From NCBI RefSeq assembly GCF_011308835.1, contig NZ_JAAOHY010000009.1, positions 1 through 64,000 on the forward strand: a DNA stretch of 64,000 bases, in the 5' to 3' direction. Positions 40,981-49,614 of the stretch are shown one piece after another. The first letter of the stretch is position 1. Each line of letters starts with the position of its first letter. The stretch comes from Paracoccus xiamenensis. GTDB taxonomy: Bacteria > Pseudomonadota > Alphaproteobacteria > Rhodobacterales > Rhodobacteraceae. The notes under the pieces are model-generated. The model saw nothing but the letters and a program-made list of their open reading frames with translations. It made no database searches and was not told the origin of the DNA. Position numbers and translations under genes: made by a program.

Positions 40981-42024
40981 TCAGCCCGCAAAGTCCAGCT
41001 GCACCTTGACCGCCTGCGTCCGGTCCCCGGCCAGATCAAAGGCGCGCTGCGCCTCGCTCGCGGGGATGACCTGCGTGACCATGGGCGACAGGTCGATTTC
41101 GCCTGCGCCGATCATGCGCACGGCCTCGGCGAATTCGCTGTCGAAGCGGTGGGTGCCATGAAAGCGGATTTCCTTGCTGACGATCAGGTTCAGGGGCAGG
41201 GGCAGCGTGCCGCCCACGCCGATCTGGACCAGCGTGCCCTGCGGGCGGGTGATGGCGATGGCCTGAGCGATGGCATGGGCATTGGCCGAACATTCCAGCA
41301 CCACGTCGATCCGGCCTTTGCCGGCCGCGTATTCGGCCAGCCCGTCCGGGTCGCTGGCCACGTTGACGGTGCGGTCTGCGCCCATCTGCCGCGCGATCCC
41401 AAGTGTATAGTCCTGCACATCCGTCACAATGATCTCTGCCGCGCCGTGCAGCCGCGCCAGCGCCGTGCAGATCGCGCCGATGGGGCCGGCCCCGGTGATC
41501 AGCACCCGCTGATCCTTCAAGGGTGGCGCCATGGTCAGCGCGTGCAGGCAGACGGCCAGCGGCTCTGCCCCGGCGGCTGCGGCGGCGCTGATGCCATCGG
41601 GCAGGGGCAGGCATTGCCCGGCGGGATGGGCGATGCGGCCTCGGAAGAAACCCTGTTCATGCGGCATCCGCATGGCCGATCCGTTGAAGCGCATGTTCAG
41701 GCAGTGGCGTGGCTGACCGGCGGCGCAGAATTCGCATTCCCCGCAAGGACGCGAGGGCGACAGCGCCACCAACTGCCCGACCGTCAGACCAGAGCCTTCC
41801 GGCGCGGCCTCGACAAAGCCGGCGGCTTCGTGGCCGAGGATAATCGGTTGCTGCACCCGGATCGGGCCGAAGCCGCCATCGTGATAATAATGCAGGTCCG
41901 ATCCGCAGATCCCGCCGCGCGCAACGCGGATGACGGCGCTGTCCGCACTGCTCAGCGCCTCGGGCGCGGGTTCGACCCGCAGGTCGTGGGCGGCGTAAAG
42001 ACGGCAGGCGATGTCTTGGGTCAT
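40981..42024 (-). CDS. L-idonate 5-dehydrogenase-like zinc alcohol dehydrogenase
   Basis: 347 residues. Catalytic zinc region: GGICGSDLHYYHDGGFGPIR and GHEAAGFVEA. Structural zinc: four cysteines in RPCGECEFCAAGQPRHC. NAD loop: VLITGAGPIGAICTALARLH. The HYYHDGGFG signature is typical of L-idonate 5-dehydrogenases, which interconvert idonate and 5-ketogluconate. It sits between dctM and the FMN oxidase gene, four bases from the latter. It points to the operon feeding aldonates such as idonate or gulonate besides hexuronates. Confidence 0.85.
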   Translation of the reverse strand: MTQDIACRLYAAHDLRVEPAPEALSSADSAVIRVARGGICGSDLHYYHDGGFGPIRVQQPIILGHEAAGFVEAAPEGSGLTVGQLVALSPSRPCGECEFCAAGQPRHCLNMRFNGSAMRMPHEQGFFRGRIAHPAGQCLPLPDGISAAAAAGAEPLAVCLHALTMAPPLKDQRVLITGAGPIGAICTALARLHGAAEIIVTDVQDYTLGIARQMGADRTVNVASDPDGLAEYAAGKGRIDVVLECSANAHAIAQAIAITRPQGTLVQIGVGGTLPLPLNLIVSKEIRFHGTHRFDSEFAEAVRMIGAGEIDLSPMVTQVIPASEAQRAFDLAGDRTQAVKVQLDFAG

Positions 42025-42025
42025 C

Positions 42026-43303
42026 TCAGTTGTCCATCAGCGAAGGAAGCCAGGTGCTGATCCACGGGATATAGGACACCAGCAGAAGCACGACGATATT
42101 GGTTATCAGGTAAGGCACCAGCGCGCGGATCACCGGGCCAAGCGGCAGCCGGGCGATATTGGCGCAGATGAACATGCAGACCCCGACCGGCGGCGTGGTC
42201 AGCCCGATCATCAGGTTCAGCACCGCGAAGACGGCGAAATGCAGCGGCTCGATCCCCACACCCTGCGCGAGTGTCATCAGCGGCACGAACAGGATGATCA
42301 GCGCGGCGATGGTTTCCATGAACATCCCCACGATCAGCAGGACGATGTTGATCAGCAGGATGACCAGAAACTTGTTGTCAGTGACCGACAGGACGGAATC
42401 AGCGATCATCTGCGGGATCCGCTCGCTGACGAGGATCCAGCCGAAGACGTTGGCGGTGCCGACAAGGGCCAGAATGCCCGCAGAAGACACCGCGCTGTCG
42501 ACGAGGATGGCAGGCACCCGCGCCAGCGGCAGCTCGCGATAGATGAAGGCACCCACGAGGATGGCATAGATCGACGCCACGACAGCGGTTTCGGTCGGGG
42601 TGACAACACCCGACAGCATGCCGCCCACGATCAGGACGGTCATCGCCAGCGCCCAGAAGGCGCCCAGGAAGGCAGATCCCAGCTCGGACCAGCCCTGCCA
42701 AGGTTGGCGCGGAAAGTCGCGCCGGACCGAGATGATGTAAGTGGTGACCATCATCGCCACGCCCAGAAGCAGGCCGGGCAGGGCGCCCGCGATGAACATC
42801 TTACCGACCGAGATCCCAGCCAGCGAACCGACGATGATCATCGGAACCGAGGGCGGAATGATCGGCCCGACGGTCGAAGACGCGGCGGTCACGGCGGCCG
42901 AAAAATCGGCCGGATAGCCCGCCTTCTTCATGCCGGGGATCATCATCCCCCCGATCGAGGCCGCATCAGCGACCGCCGTCCCGGAAATGCCGCCGAACAG
43001 CATGGACGAGGCGACGTTGGTCTGTGCCAGCCCGCCCCGGATCCAGCCGACAAGCGCCTGCGCAAAGCGGATGATGCGCCCGGTGATGCCGCCGCCATTC
43101 ATCAGGTTCCCGGCCAGGATGAAGCCGGGGATACACAGCAGCACAAAGCTGTCCATGCCCGCATACATCTTCTGCGGAATGACGACCAAGGGGATCCCCT
43201 GATACAGCAGATAGGCCACAGATGACACGCCCAGCGTGATTGCCACCGGCATGCCGATGATCAGGCCAAAGGCAAAGACCAGTCCAAGGATTGCGAGGCT
43301 CAT
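42026..43303 (-). CDS. dctM: TRAP transporter large permease (DctM)
   Basis: 425 residues from the ATG at 43303, which overlaps the dctQ stop. About 12 membrane segments with the DctM pattern: LAILGLVFAFGLIIGMPVAI, FILAGNLMNGGGITGRIIRF, SMLFGGISGTAVADAASIGG and SSTVGPIIPPSVPMIIVG. It is the sodium/solute symport channel of the TRAP system with DctQ and DctP. The operon suggests hexuronate or related sugar acid as cargo. Confidence 0.92.
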   Translation of the reverse strand: MSLAILGLVFAFGLIIGMPVAITLGVSSVAYLLYQGIPLVVIPQKMYAGMDSFVLLCIPGFILAGNLMNGGGITGRIIRFAQALVGWIRGGLAQTNVASSMLFGGISGTAVADAASIGGMMIPGMKKAGYPADFSAAVTAASSTVGPIIPPSVPMIIVGSLAGISVGKMFIAGALPGLLLGVAMMVTTYIISVRRDFPRQPWQGWSELGSAFLGAFWALAMTVLIVGGMLSGVVTPTETAVVASIYAILVGAFIYRELPLARVPAILVDSAVSSAGILALVGTANVFGWILVSERIPQMIADSVLSVTDNKFLVILLINIVLLIVGMFMETIAALIILFVPLMTLAQGVGIEPLHFAVFAVLNLMIGLTTPPVGVCMFICANIARLPLGPVIRALVPYLITNIVVLLLVSYIPWISTWLPSLMDN

Positions 43304-43803
43304 TCCACTTCCCCCAGCAAATGCTCTGGCCGGCCATCGGTTGCGCCGGTCAGCATGCCCGCCACCCGCAGAAGGGCGGCAAGCGCGAGTGTCGCCACCA
43401 GCAGCAATATGCTGCCATGGGCATAATTCATCGGCATCGCCATGGCGGGCGAGGTCTGCATCGCGCCGATCTGGGTAAAGCGCCAGGCGGGGGCGATCAG
43501 AAGGGCCGCGAAAAGCAGCACCAGAATGGCCGACAGGAAGCGCAACGCCCATGATTTGCGGGGCGACAGGCTTTCGCTGACCAGATCGACATTGACGAGA
43601 TCACCCGACAGCAGCGCCAGCCCGGTCCCGAAACCCGCAAGGTAAAGCAGTGCGAAACGGGTCAATTCCTCGGTCCAGACCGGGGAACTGCCGACAAAGC
43701 TGCGACCGATCACCTGCACGGTCACGGCCCCGATCAGCACCAGGAACGAAATCCCGACACCGATGCGCAGCACCGCCCGTACCCATCCTGTGAATGTAGA
43801 CAT
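43300..43803 (-). CDS. dctQ: TRAP transporter small permease (DctQ)
   Basis: 167 residues with four membrane segments, and motifs GVGISFLVLIGAVTVQVIGR and SPVWTEELTRFALLYLAGFG (the conserved W-x-E-E-x-x-R). A GAGGAGGTGAG site five bases before the ATG is strong. It is separated from dctP by an 80-base gap with a perfect stem-loop, and overlaps dctM by ATGA. Confidence 0.92.
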   Translation of the reverse strand: MSTFTGWVRAVLRIGVGISFLVLIGAVTVQVIGRSFVGSSPVWTEELTRFALLYLAGFGTGLALLSGDLVNVDLVSESLSPRKSWALRFLSAILVLLFAALLIAPAWRFTQIGAMQTSPAMAMPMNYAHGSILLLVATLALAALLRVAGMLTGATDGRPEHLLGEVE

Positions 43804-43847
43804 CTCACCTCCTCATGCCGACATGGGCACAATCCCGTTGCGGGGCT

Positions 43848-43872
43848 GGCAGCCGGGGCCTGCCCGGCTGCC
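43848..43872 (-). other. Stem-loop between dctP and dctQM
   Basis: GGCAGCCGGG (43848-43857) and CCCGGCTGCC (43863-43872) form a perfect 10-bp stem with a 5-base loop just after the dctP stop. No U-tract follows. Such structures 3' of binding-protein genes usually protect the upstream mRNA and lower expression of the permeases. Confidence 0.7.
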
Positions 43873-43883
43873 AAGGGTCGCGA

Positions 43884-44867
43884 TCAGTTCTGGTTTGCGA
43901 ACAGCTGTTCGACCACCGGCTTGATGTCGTCGCTGACATTGGCCAGTACGGCATCCTTGGCCTTGGCCGCAAAGGCGGCCTTGTCGCTGTCGACGAAGGT
44001 CATGCCCTTTTCCTGCAGGGCGGTCACAAGGCGCTCTTCGTCCGCCAGGAACAGCTCACGCTCGTAAGCCTGCGCGTTCTGCGCCGCCTGCAGAACGGCC
44101 TGCTGGTCGGCCTCGGACAGTTTGCCCCAGCTGAGTTCCGAGATGGTCAGATAGATCCAGGACCGGACGTGCTCGGTCTTGTTGACGAATTTCTGCACCT
44201 CGTTGAAATTCGCCGATTCGATCAGCGCCAGCGGGTTTTCCTGCGCGTCGATGGTGCCGTTCTGCAGCGAAGTGAAGACTTCGCTGAAGGCCATGGGCGT
44301 GGGTGCCGCGCCAAGCGTCTGCCAGGTGTTGACGAACAGCGGCACGTTCGGCACGCGCAGTTTCAGCCCGCCCAGGTCGTCCGGCGTCATGATTTCCTTG
44401 TTCGAGGTCAGATTGCGCGGACCGCGCGCGAAATAGGCGATGGGGCGGATCTGGGCGCGGGCGATGATCTCGGCCTCGATCTGCTTGCCGATATCGCCCG
44501 AGGCGACCTCGTCCATCTGTTCCAACGAGGAATAGGCATAGGGCACGGCCAGCAGCGCCGCCATCGGGGCCCAGTTCTGCAGGCTTTCACCGGTGATGGT
44601 CATATCGGCGGTGCCAAGCTGCATGCCGTTGATCAGGTCGATTTCCTTGCCCAGCGATTCATTCGGGAAGACCTGCACCTCGACCCGTCCCTCGGTCAGG
44701 CTGGCGACGTCCTCGGCGAATTTCAGCGCGGCCTTGTGCCAGCTGTTCTGTTCATTGGCCAGATGGCCAAGCTTCAGCGTGACTTCTGCGGCCGATGCCC
44801 CAAGGGCTGGCAAGGACAGAAAGGCGGCTGCGGCGAGGGCAGTAAAATTACGGCGATTGAGTTTCAT
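43884..44867 (-). CDS. dctP: TRAP transporter substrate-binding protein (DctP)
   Basis: 327 residues. Three consecutive ATG codons exist at 44873, 44870 and 44867. The AGGAGG ends directly before the first, so spacing favours the third (MKLNRRNFTALAAAAFLSLP). The leader has a twin-arginine look (NRRNFTA plus hydrophobic stretch, end near ASAAE). DctP motifs: LKLGHLANEQNSWHKAALKF, RVEVQVFPNESLGKEIDLI, and the conserved Arg region LRVPNVPLFVNTWQTLGAAP that binds the carboxylate. Most abundant product expected of the operon. Confidence 0.92.
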   Translation of the reverse strand: MKLNRRNFTALAAAAFLSLPALGASAAEVTLKLGHLANEQNSWHKAALKFAEDVASLTEGRVEVQVFPNESLGKEIDLINGMQLGTADMTITGESLQNWAPMAALLAVPYAYSSLEQMDEVASGDIGKQIEAEIIARAQIRPIAYFARGPRNLTSNKEIMTPDDLGGLKLRVPNVPLFVNTWQTLGAAPTPMAFSEVFTSLQNGTIDAQENPLALIESANFNEVQKFVNKTEHVRSWIYLTISELSWGKLSEADQQAVLQAAQNAQAYERELFLADEERLVTALQEKGMTFVDSDKAAFAAKAKDAVLANVSDDIKPVVEQLFANQN

Positions 44868-44893
44868 CATCATCCTCCTGTTGATGGGTCGTT

Positions 44894-45574
44894 CTATGGA
44901 ATGAACAGCTCGGGCCGGGACCGGGTGACCTCGGGCAGGTCGTCAAGAAGCTGGTTCAGATGCCGGCGCATGGCCTGTTCGGCCTGCGCTGCGTCACCGG
45001 CGCGCAGCCCCTCCACGATCTCGACATGCTGGTCGATGAGCTTCTGGATATCGAAGGTTCTGGCGGTGATGTGGCGCAGCCTGTTCATCTGCGATTTCAG
45101 GCCCTCCAGCACGTTCCATACGCTTTCATGTCCGGCCGCTTCGGCCAGCATGCGGTGAAACCGGTCGTCGAGCCGGACGAACAGATCTGAATCCCCCTGC
45201 GCCAGCGCCTGCCGCTGCTGCTGGATTTCCGCATCGAGGCGCGGCAGTAGGGCCGGATCTGCCTTTGCCGCAACCATGCGGATCAGGTCGCCCTCGACCG
45301 CCTCGCGGATCAGCCGGGCCGACAGCACGTCAGAGATCGAGATCTTGCGGATATAGGTGCCGCGCTGCGGGCGAACCTCGGCCAGCCCATCCGAGGCGAG
45401 GTGAATGAACGCTTCGCGCACCGGCTGGCGACTGATCCCCATCAGCTTGGCGACTTCGCTTTCGCTCAGCCGATCGCCGGGGACGAGCGCGCCGCGCAGG
45501 ATGGCCCGGCGCAGCCTGTCATAAACTTGCGGTGCAGCGGATGCGGTCAGGTCGATCGCTGGCAATTCCAACAT
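44894..45574 (-). CDS. GntR-family regulator (FadR subfamily) of the hexuronate operon
   Basis: 226 residues. The winged HTH is VYDRLRRAILRGALVPGDRL and SESEVAKLMGISRQPVREAF. The C-terminal all-helical FCD domain has the metal-binding positions Asp (RLDDRFHRMLAEAAGH) and His residues (RMRH-type HITAR, DQHVEIVEGL). It is the first gene of the dctPQM-uxuAB-kdgK operon, 20 bases upstream of dctP, so it controls its own operon. An 18-base near-palindrome 25 bases before its start is a candidate operator. Likely effector: a hexuronate or its catabolite, as for UxuR/ExuR. Confidence 0.9.
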   Translation of the reverse strand: MLELPAIDLTASAAPQVYDRLRRAILRGALVPGDRLSESEVAKLMGISRQPVREAFIHLASDGLAEVRPQRGTYIRKISISDVLSARLIREAVEGDLIRMVAAKADPALLPRLDAEIQQQRQALAQGDSDLFVRLDDRFHRMLAEAAGHESVWNVLEGLKSQMNRLRHITARTFDIQKLIDQHVEIVEGLRAGDAAQAEQAMRRHLNQLLDDLPEVTRSRPELFIP

Positions 45575-45598
45575 GATTCCTCCCCCGGTGACTGTTTA

Positions 45599-45616
45599 TT
45601 GCATACTTCCATACAA
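45599..45616. promoter_or_regulatory. Candidate GntR operator upstream of the hexuronate operon
   Basis: The 18 bases have the symmetric ends TTG-x-AT ... AT-x-CAA with a 6-base centre, similar to UxuR/ExuR-type half sites. It is located 25 bases upstream of the GntR start, where autoregulation would act. The assignment rests on symmetry and place. Confidence 0.4.
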
Positions 45617-45839
45617 GAAAGCAATCCATTTGATTCTGATGTCGATTGGACGAGGCCGCCTTGGAGAATATCATAGCTATCAGCGCCTTGACGGCGCCCG
45701 GTCTCTGCGTTGGCGTCTGGCGGCCTGTATGCCGGCGAAATGCACCGTAGGCGCGGACTGCCAGCCATCTCACATGCGACAAGAAATCACTTAGAAAGCG
45801 CCGCCTTCCTGCTATCGTGTTGCGGGGGAGTAGGGAATC

Positions 45840-46784
45840 ATGGCGCGGAAATCCCATGCCGATATCGTCGCCGAGCAGTCGCAATCGGGCAGCGCCGCCT
45901 CGGCGCTGGTGACATCTTGGCGGCGGTCGATGCTGAAATACGGCCTCGACCCCAGCGAGCCGCTGCTGCCGGGGCGGCTGTCGGATGAGGCCCTGAACCA
46001 GCGGCGCGCGGCCATGGACCTGTTGATCCATGTGGCCGGGCCGCCGCTTGACCAGCTTTATGAACTGGTCGGGCTGTCGGGCTGCAACGTTCTGCTGACA
46101 GATGCCGAGGGCGTCGTGCTGGCGCAGCGTATGCGTGCGGGCGACGCCGCGCAGTTTCGCGAATGGGGACTGGCCGAAGGCTTCGATTGGTCCGAGGCCA
46201 TTCAGGGCACCAATGGCATCGGCACCTGCCTTGCCGAAGGCCGCCCCCTGACCATCAGCCGGGACGAACATTTTCACACCCGCAATACCGGCATGACCTG
46301 TATGGATGCGCCGATCTGGGGACCGGATGGCCGACTGATCGCAGCGCTTGACGTCAGCGCCGCCCGCAGCGACGGTGCCGCCCATATCCGCCTGATCGAG
46401 GCGCAGGTCGCGCAGGCAGCCGCTGCGATCGAGGCGACGCTGTTCCGGGCCACCTTCCCCAAGGCGCGTATCGTCATCGCCGCCGAAGAACGCGGCGCGG
46501 CCGCCCTGATCGCGGTCGATCACGACGACCTGACCGTTGGCGCCACCCGCGCCGCACGCCGCGCGCTGGGCCTGCCGCGCGAAGGCGATATCCGGCCGCG
46601 CCCGGCGGCCGACCTGCTGCAACGCGACGACCAGATGCGCGGCTTTGACAAGGGCGAACGCGCCGCCATCGCGCGGGCGCTGGCGCGGTCCGAAGGCAAC
46701 GTTTCCAAGGCGGCACGCGCGCTCGGAATTGGACGGGCGACGCTGTATCGCCGCATGTCGCGGCTTGGGCTGGATCAGAAATAG
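45840..46784 (+). CDS. AcoR-type regulator with GAF and Fis HTH but no AAA+ domain
   Basis: 314 residues. Region about 20-110 (ALVTSWRRSMLKYGLDP and YELVGLSGCNVLLTDAEGVV) and the GAF about 90-205 (GFDWSEAIQGTNGIGTCLAE, GMTCMDAPIWGPDGRLIAAL) are as in AcoR. The C-terminus (about 268-312, RAIARALARSEGNVSKAARA with LGIGRATLYRRM) is the Fis-type HTH. The sigma-54-activating AAA+ module normally between them (GAFTGA loop, Walker A) is missing, with a short linker instead, so it should act with a sigma-70 promoter. It is directly upstream of the aldehyde/alcohol dehydrogenase genes it probably controls. Confidence 0.85.
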   Translation: MARKSHADIVAEQSQSGSAASALVTSWRRSMLKYGLDPSEPLLPGRLSDEALNQRRAAMDLLIHVAGPPLDQLYELVGLSGCNVLLTDAEGVVLAQRMRAGDAAQFREWGLAEGFDWSEAIQGTNGIGTCLAEGRPLTISRDEHFHTRNTGMTCMDAPIWGPDGRLIAALDVSAARSDGAAHIRLIEAQVAQAAAAIEATLFRATFPKARIVIAAEERGAAALIAVDHDDLTVGATRAARRALGLPREGDIRPRPAADLLQRDDQMRGFDKGERAAIARALARSEGNVSKAARALGIGRATLYRRMSRLGLDQK

Positions 46785-46791
46785 GCCCCGG

Positions 46792-46821
46792 CTGTCTCAC
46801 CAGCGAGACAGGTCCGCTGGT
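46792..46821. promoter_or_regulatory. Two overlapping perfect inverted repeats in the promoter region of the aldehyde dehydrogenase operon
   Basis: CTGTCTC (46792-46798) pairs with GAGACAG (46805-46811). ACCAGCG (46799-46805) pairs with CGCTGGT (46815-46821). Both are perfect 7-bp repeats, and they interlock so only one could form as RNA at a time. They begin eight bases after the regulator stop and about 95 bases before the dehydrogenase start, a natural operator position for the Fis-type regulator. Confidence 0.6.
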
Positions 46822-46916
46822 GACTTCTTCACGACGGGTTGAGCGAATCCCGCCCCATCCCGATCCTTCCATTCATGCCCGGTCGCCAATCCGGGATCTC
46901 AGGAGGAGAAGAGAAC

Positions 46917-48443
46917 ATGGCAAATGACCAACCAAAGGGAATGTCCGGCATCAGCGCGAACCCGTTCGCCAGCCGTTACGACAATTTCATCGGCGGCAAA
47001 TGGGTCGCCCCGCGCGACGGCCGCTATTTCAACAACGTGACCCCGATCACCGGCGGCGAGGTGGGTGAAATCGCGCGTTCCAGCGCGGAAGACATCGAAG
47101 CCGCGTTGGACGCAGCCCATGCCGCCAAGGATGCCTGGGGCGACGCCTCCAGCACCGAACGCGCCAATGCGCTGCTGAAGATCGCCGACCGGATGGAGGC
47201 CAACCTGGAACGTCTCGCCATTGCCGAGACTTGGGATAACGGCAAGCCGATCCGCGAAACCATGGCCGCCGATGTACCGCTGGCCATCGACCATTTCCGT
47301 TACTTTGCCGGCGTGTTGCGGGCGCAGGAAGGCTCGATTTCCGAAATCGACCACGACACCATCGCCTATCACTTCCACGAACCGCTGGGTGTGGTGGGCC
47401 AGATCATTCCGTGGAACTTTCCGCTGCTGATGGCCTGCTGGAAGCTGGCGCCCGCACTGGCTGCCGGCAATTGCGTGGTGCTGAAACCGGCCGAACAGAC
47501 CCCCGCCAGCATCATGGTTCTGGCTGACCTGATCGCCGATATCCTGCCGCCGGGCGTGCTGAACATCGTCAACGGCTTCGGGCTGGAGGCCGGCAAGCCG
47601 CTGGCATCGAACCCGCGCATCGCCAAGATCGCGTTCACGGGCGAGACGACGACGGGCCGTCTCATAATGCAGTACGCGGCCGAAAACCTGATCCCGGTGA
47701 CGCTGGAACTGGGCGGCAAATCTCCGAATATCTTCTTCGAGGATGTCGCCCGCGAAGATGATGACTTCTTCGACAAGGCGCTGGAAGGCTTCACCATGTT
47801 CGCGCTGAATCAGGGCGAGGTCTGCACATGTCCTTCGCGCGCGCTGATCCAGGAATCGATCTATGACCGCTTCATGGAACGCGCCGTCAAACGGGTCGAG
47901 GCGATCAAGCAGGGCGACCCCCGCGCCGCCGACACCATGATCGGCGCGCAGGCATCAAGCGAGCAGAAGGAAAAGATCCTCAGCTATGTCGATATCGGCA
48001 AGAAGGAAGGCGCCGAGGTTCTGACCGGGGGCGATGCCGCCGATCTTGGGGGCGAGTTGTCCAGCGGCTATTACGTCAAGCCCACCGTGTTCCGTGGCGA
48101 CAACAAGATGCGCATCTTTCAGGAAGAAATCTTCGGCCCGGTGGTGTCCGTCACCACCTTCAAGACCAAGGAAGAAGCCATCGAGATCGCCAATGACACG
48201 CTTTACGGTCTGGGCGCAGGGGTGTGGAGCCGCGAGGCCAACACCTGCTACCGCGCCGGCCGGGCAATCAAGGCGGGCCGGGTCTGGACCAACTGCTATC
48301 ACGCCTATCCGGCCCATGCGGCCTTTGGCGGATACAAGCAGTCGGGCATCGGGCGCGAAAACCACAAGATGATGCTGGACCACTATCAGCAGACCAAGAA
48401 CCTGCTGGTCAGCTATGCGCCGAAGAAGCTGGGCTTCTTCTAA
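46917..48443 (+). CDS. Acetaldehyde-type NAD+ aldehyde dehydrogenase (AcoD/ExaC-like)
   Basis: 508 residues from the ATG at 46917, with AGGAGGAG upstream. Motifs: [20 protein letters not shown], the NAD site [37 protein letters not shown] with the general base Glu, and [15 protein letters not shown] with the catalytic Cys303. It ends [20 protein letters not shown]. The Cys-x-Cys around the nucleophile is typical of AcoD/ExaC acetaldehyde dehydrogenases. It oxidises acetaldehyde to acetate with the alcohol dehydrogenase encoded next. Confidence 0.92.
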   Translation: MANDQPKGMSGISANPFASRYDNFIGGKWVAPRDGRYFNNVTPITGGEVGEIARSSAEDIEAALDAAHAAKDAWGDASSTERANALLKIADRMEANLERLAIAETWDNGKPIRETMAADVPLAIDHFRYFAGVLRAQEGSISEIDHDTIAYHFHEPLGVVGQIIPWNFPLLMACWKLAPALAAGNCVVLKPAEQTPASIMVLADLIADILPPGVLNIVNGFGLEAGKPLASNPRIAKIAFTGETTTGRLIMQYAAENLIPVTLELGGKSPNIFFEDVAREDDDFFDKALEGFTMFALNQGEVCTCPSRALIQESIYDRFMERAVKRVEAIKQGDPRAADTMIGAQASSEQKEKILSYVDIGKKEGAEVLTGGDAADLGGELSSGYYVKPTVFRGDNKMRIFQEEIFGPVVSVTTFKTKEEAIEIANDTLYGLGAGVWSREANTCYRAGRAIKAGRVWTNCYHAYPAHAAFGGYKQSGIGRENHKMMLDHYQQTKNLLVSYAPKKLGFF

Positions 48444-48467
48444 GCGCTCGCCGTCAAAGCAACGAAC

Positions 48468-48489
48468 GGGGGTGGCGCGGTCCGCCCCC
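48468..48489 (+). other. Stem-loop between aldehyde and alcohol dehydrogenase genes
   Basis: GGGGGTGG (48468-48475) can pair with CCGCCCCC (48482-48489) with one mismatch and a 6-base loop. There is no U-tract. It is likely an intercistronic mRNA structure. Confidence 0.45.
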
Positions 48490-48532
48490 GCCTTTCAACG
48501 CTTGGGAACGCGATTTCAGAAGGAGTGATTTC

Positions 48533-49561
48533 ATGGCAAAGATGATGAAGGCCGCCGTTGTGCGCGAATTCGGCAAGCCGCTCTATATCGAGGACGCACC
48601 CGTCCCCGAACCCGGCCCCGGCCAGATTCAGGTCAAGATCGGGGCCTGTGGCGTCTGCCATACCGATCTGCATGCCGCTCATGGTGACTGGCCGGTCAAG
48701 CCAAACCCGCCCTTCATTCCGGGGCATGAAGGCGTGGGCTTCGTTTCAGGCGTGGGTGCGGGCGTCAAGAACGTGCGTGAAGGCGACCGCGTGGGCGTGC
48801 CGTGGCTGTATACCGCCTGCGGCCATTGCGAACATTGCCTTGGTGGCTGGGAAACGCTGTGCGAAAGCCAGCAGAATACCGGCTATTCGGTGAATGGCGG
48901 CTTTGCGGACTATGTCGTCGCCGATCCCAACTATGTCGGACATCTGCCGGAAAAGATCGGCTTCGTGGAAATCGCGCCGGTGCTGTGCGCAGGCGTCACG
49001 GTCTATAAGGGCCTGAAGGTGACCGATGCAAAGCCCGGCGATTGGGTGGCGATTTCGGGCATTGGCGGGCTGGGGCACATGGCGGTGCAATATGCCAAGG
49101 CCATGGGAATGCGGGTGGCGGCGGTCGACATCGACCCGGCCAAGCTGAAACTGGCGCAGGAACTGGGGGCGGATCTGACCGTCAACGCGATGGAACAGGA
49201 CCCCGGCGAATATCTGAAGAATGAGGTCGGCGGCATGCATGGCGTGCTGGTCACTGCCGTATCGCGCCCGGCCTTCGCGCAGGCGCTTGGCATGGCGCGG
49301 CGCGGCGGGACGATTTCGCTGAACGGGCTGCCGCCGGGCGATTTCCCGCTGCCGATCTTCGGCACCGTCCTGAACGGCCTGACCATTCGTGGCTCCATCG
49401 TCGGCACCCGGCTGGATCTTCAGGAATCGCTGGACTTCGCCGCCGCTGGGCTGGTCCATGCCCACACCGCGGCAGAGCCGCTGGACAACATCAACGACAT
49501 CTTCGCACGGATGGAAAAGGGCCAGATCGACGGCCGCATCGTGCTTGACTTGTCGGCGTGA
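48533..49561 (+). CDS. adhP: Zinc alcohol dehydrogenase (AdhP/AdhA type)
   Basis: 342 residues, start set by AAGGAGTG eight bases before the ATG. Catalytic zinc: [15 protein letters not shown] and [10 protein letters not shown]. Structural zinc: four cysteines in [20 protein letters not shown] loop: [20 protein letters not shown]-terminal [20 protein letters not shown] is typical of the AdhP ethanol dehydrogenases. Encoded with acetaldehyde dehydrogenase, it completes an ethanol-to-acetate route or removes aldehydes in the reverse sense. Confidence 0.92.
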   Translation: MAKMMKAAVVREFGKPLYIEDAPVPEPGPGQIQVKIGACGVCHTDLHAAHGDWPVKPNPPFIPGHEGVGFVSGVGAGVKNVREGDRVGVPWLYTACGHCEHCLGGWETLCESQQNTGYSVNGGFADYVVADPNYVGHLPEKIGFVEIAPVLCAGVTVYKGLKVTDAKPGDWVAISGIGGLGHMAVQYAKAMGMRVAAVDIDPAKLKLAQELGADLTVNAMEQDPGEYLKNEVGGMHGVLVTAVSRPAFAQALGMARRGGTISLNGLPPGDFPLPIFGTVLNGLTIRGSIVGTRLDLQESLDFAAAGLVHAHTAAEPLDNINDIFARMEKGQIDGRIVLDLSA

Positions 49562-49568
49562 TATGATG

Positions 49569-49596
49569 GGCTGCGGCGGGGTGCCTCGCCGCAGCC
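49569..49596 (+). other. Perfect 10-bp stem-loop between adhP and the DUF779 gene
   Basis: GGCTGCGGCG (49569-49578) pairs with CGCCGCAGCC (49587-49596) around an 8-base loop. The ribosome site of the next gene (GGGAAGGGGAAG) follows immediately, so the hairpin may tune DUF779 expression relative to adhP or act as a weak terminator. Confidence 0.65.
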
Positions 49597-49614
49597 TTCA
49601 GGGAAGGGGAAGCC

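Noticed and set aside
42011-43225. 404-codon plus-strand frame opposite dctM
   Set aside because: The translation is almost only charged residues, Gln and Gly, the mirror of a membrane protein gene. Not a protein.
46812-46916. Sigma-54 promoter before the aldehyde dehydrogenase gene
   Set aside because: TGGTGACTTCTTCAC is the nearest match and lacks the GC dinucleotide of the -12 element. The regulator also lacks the AAA+ domain.
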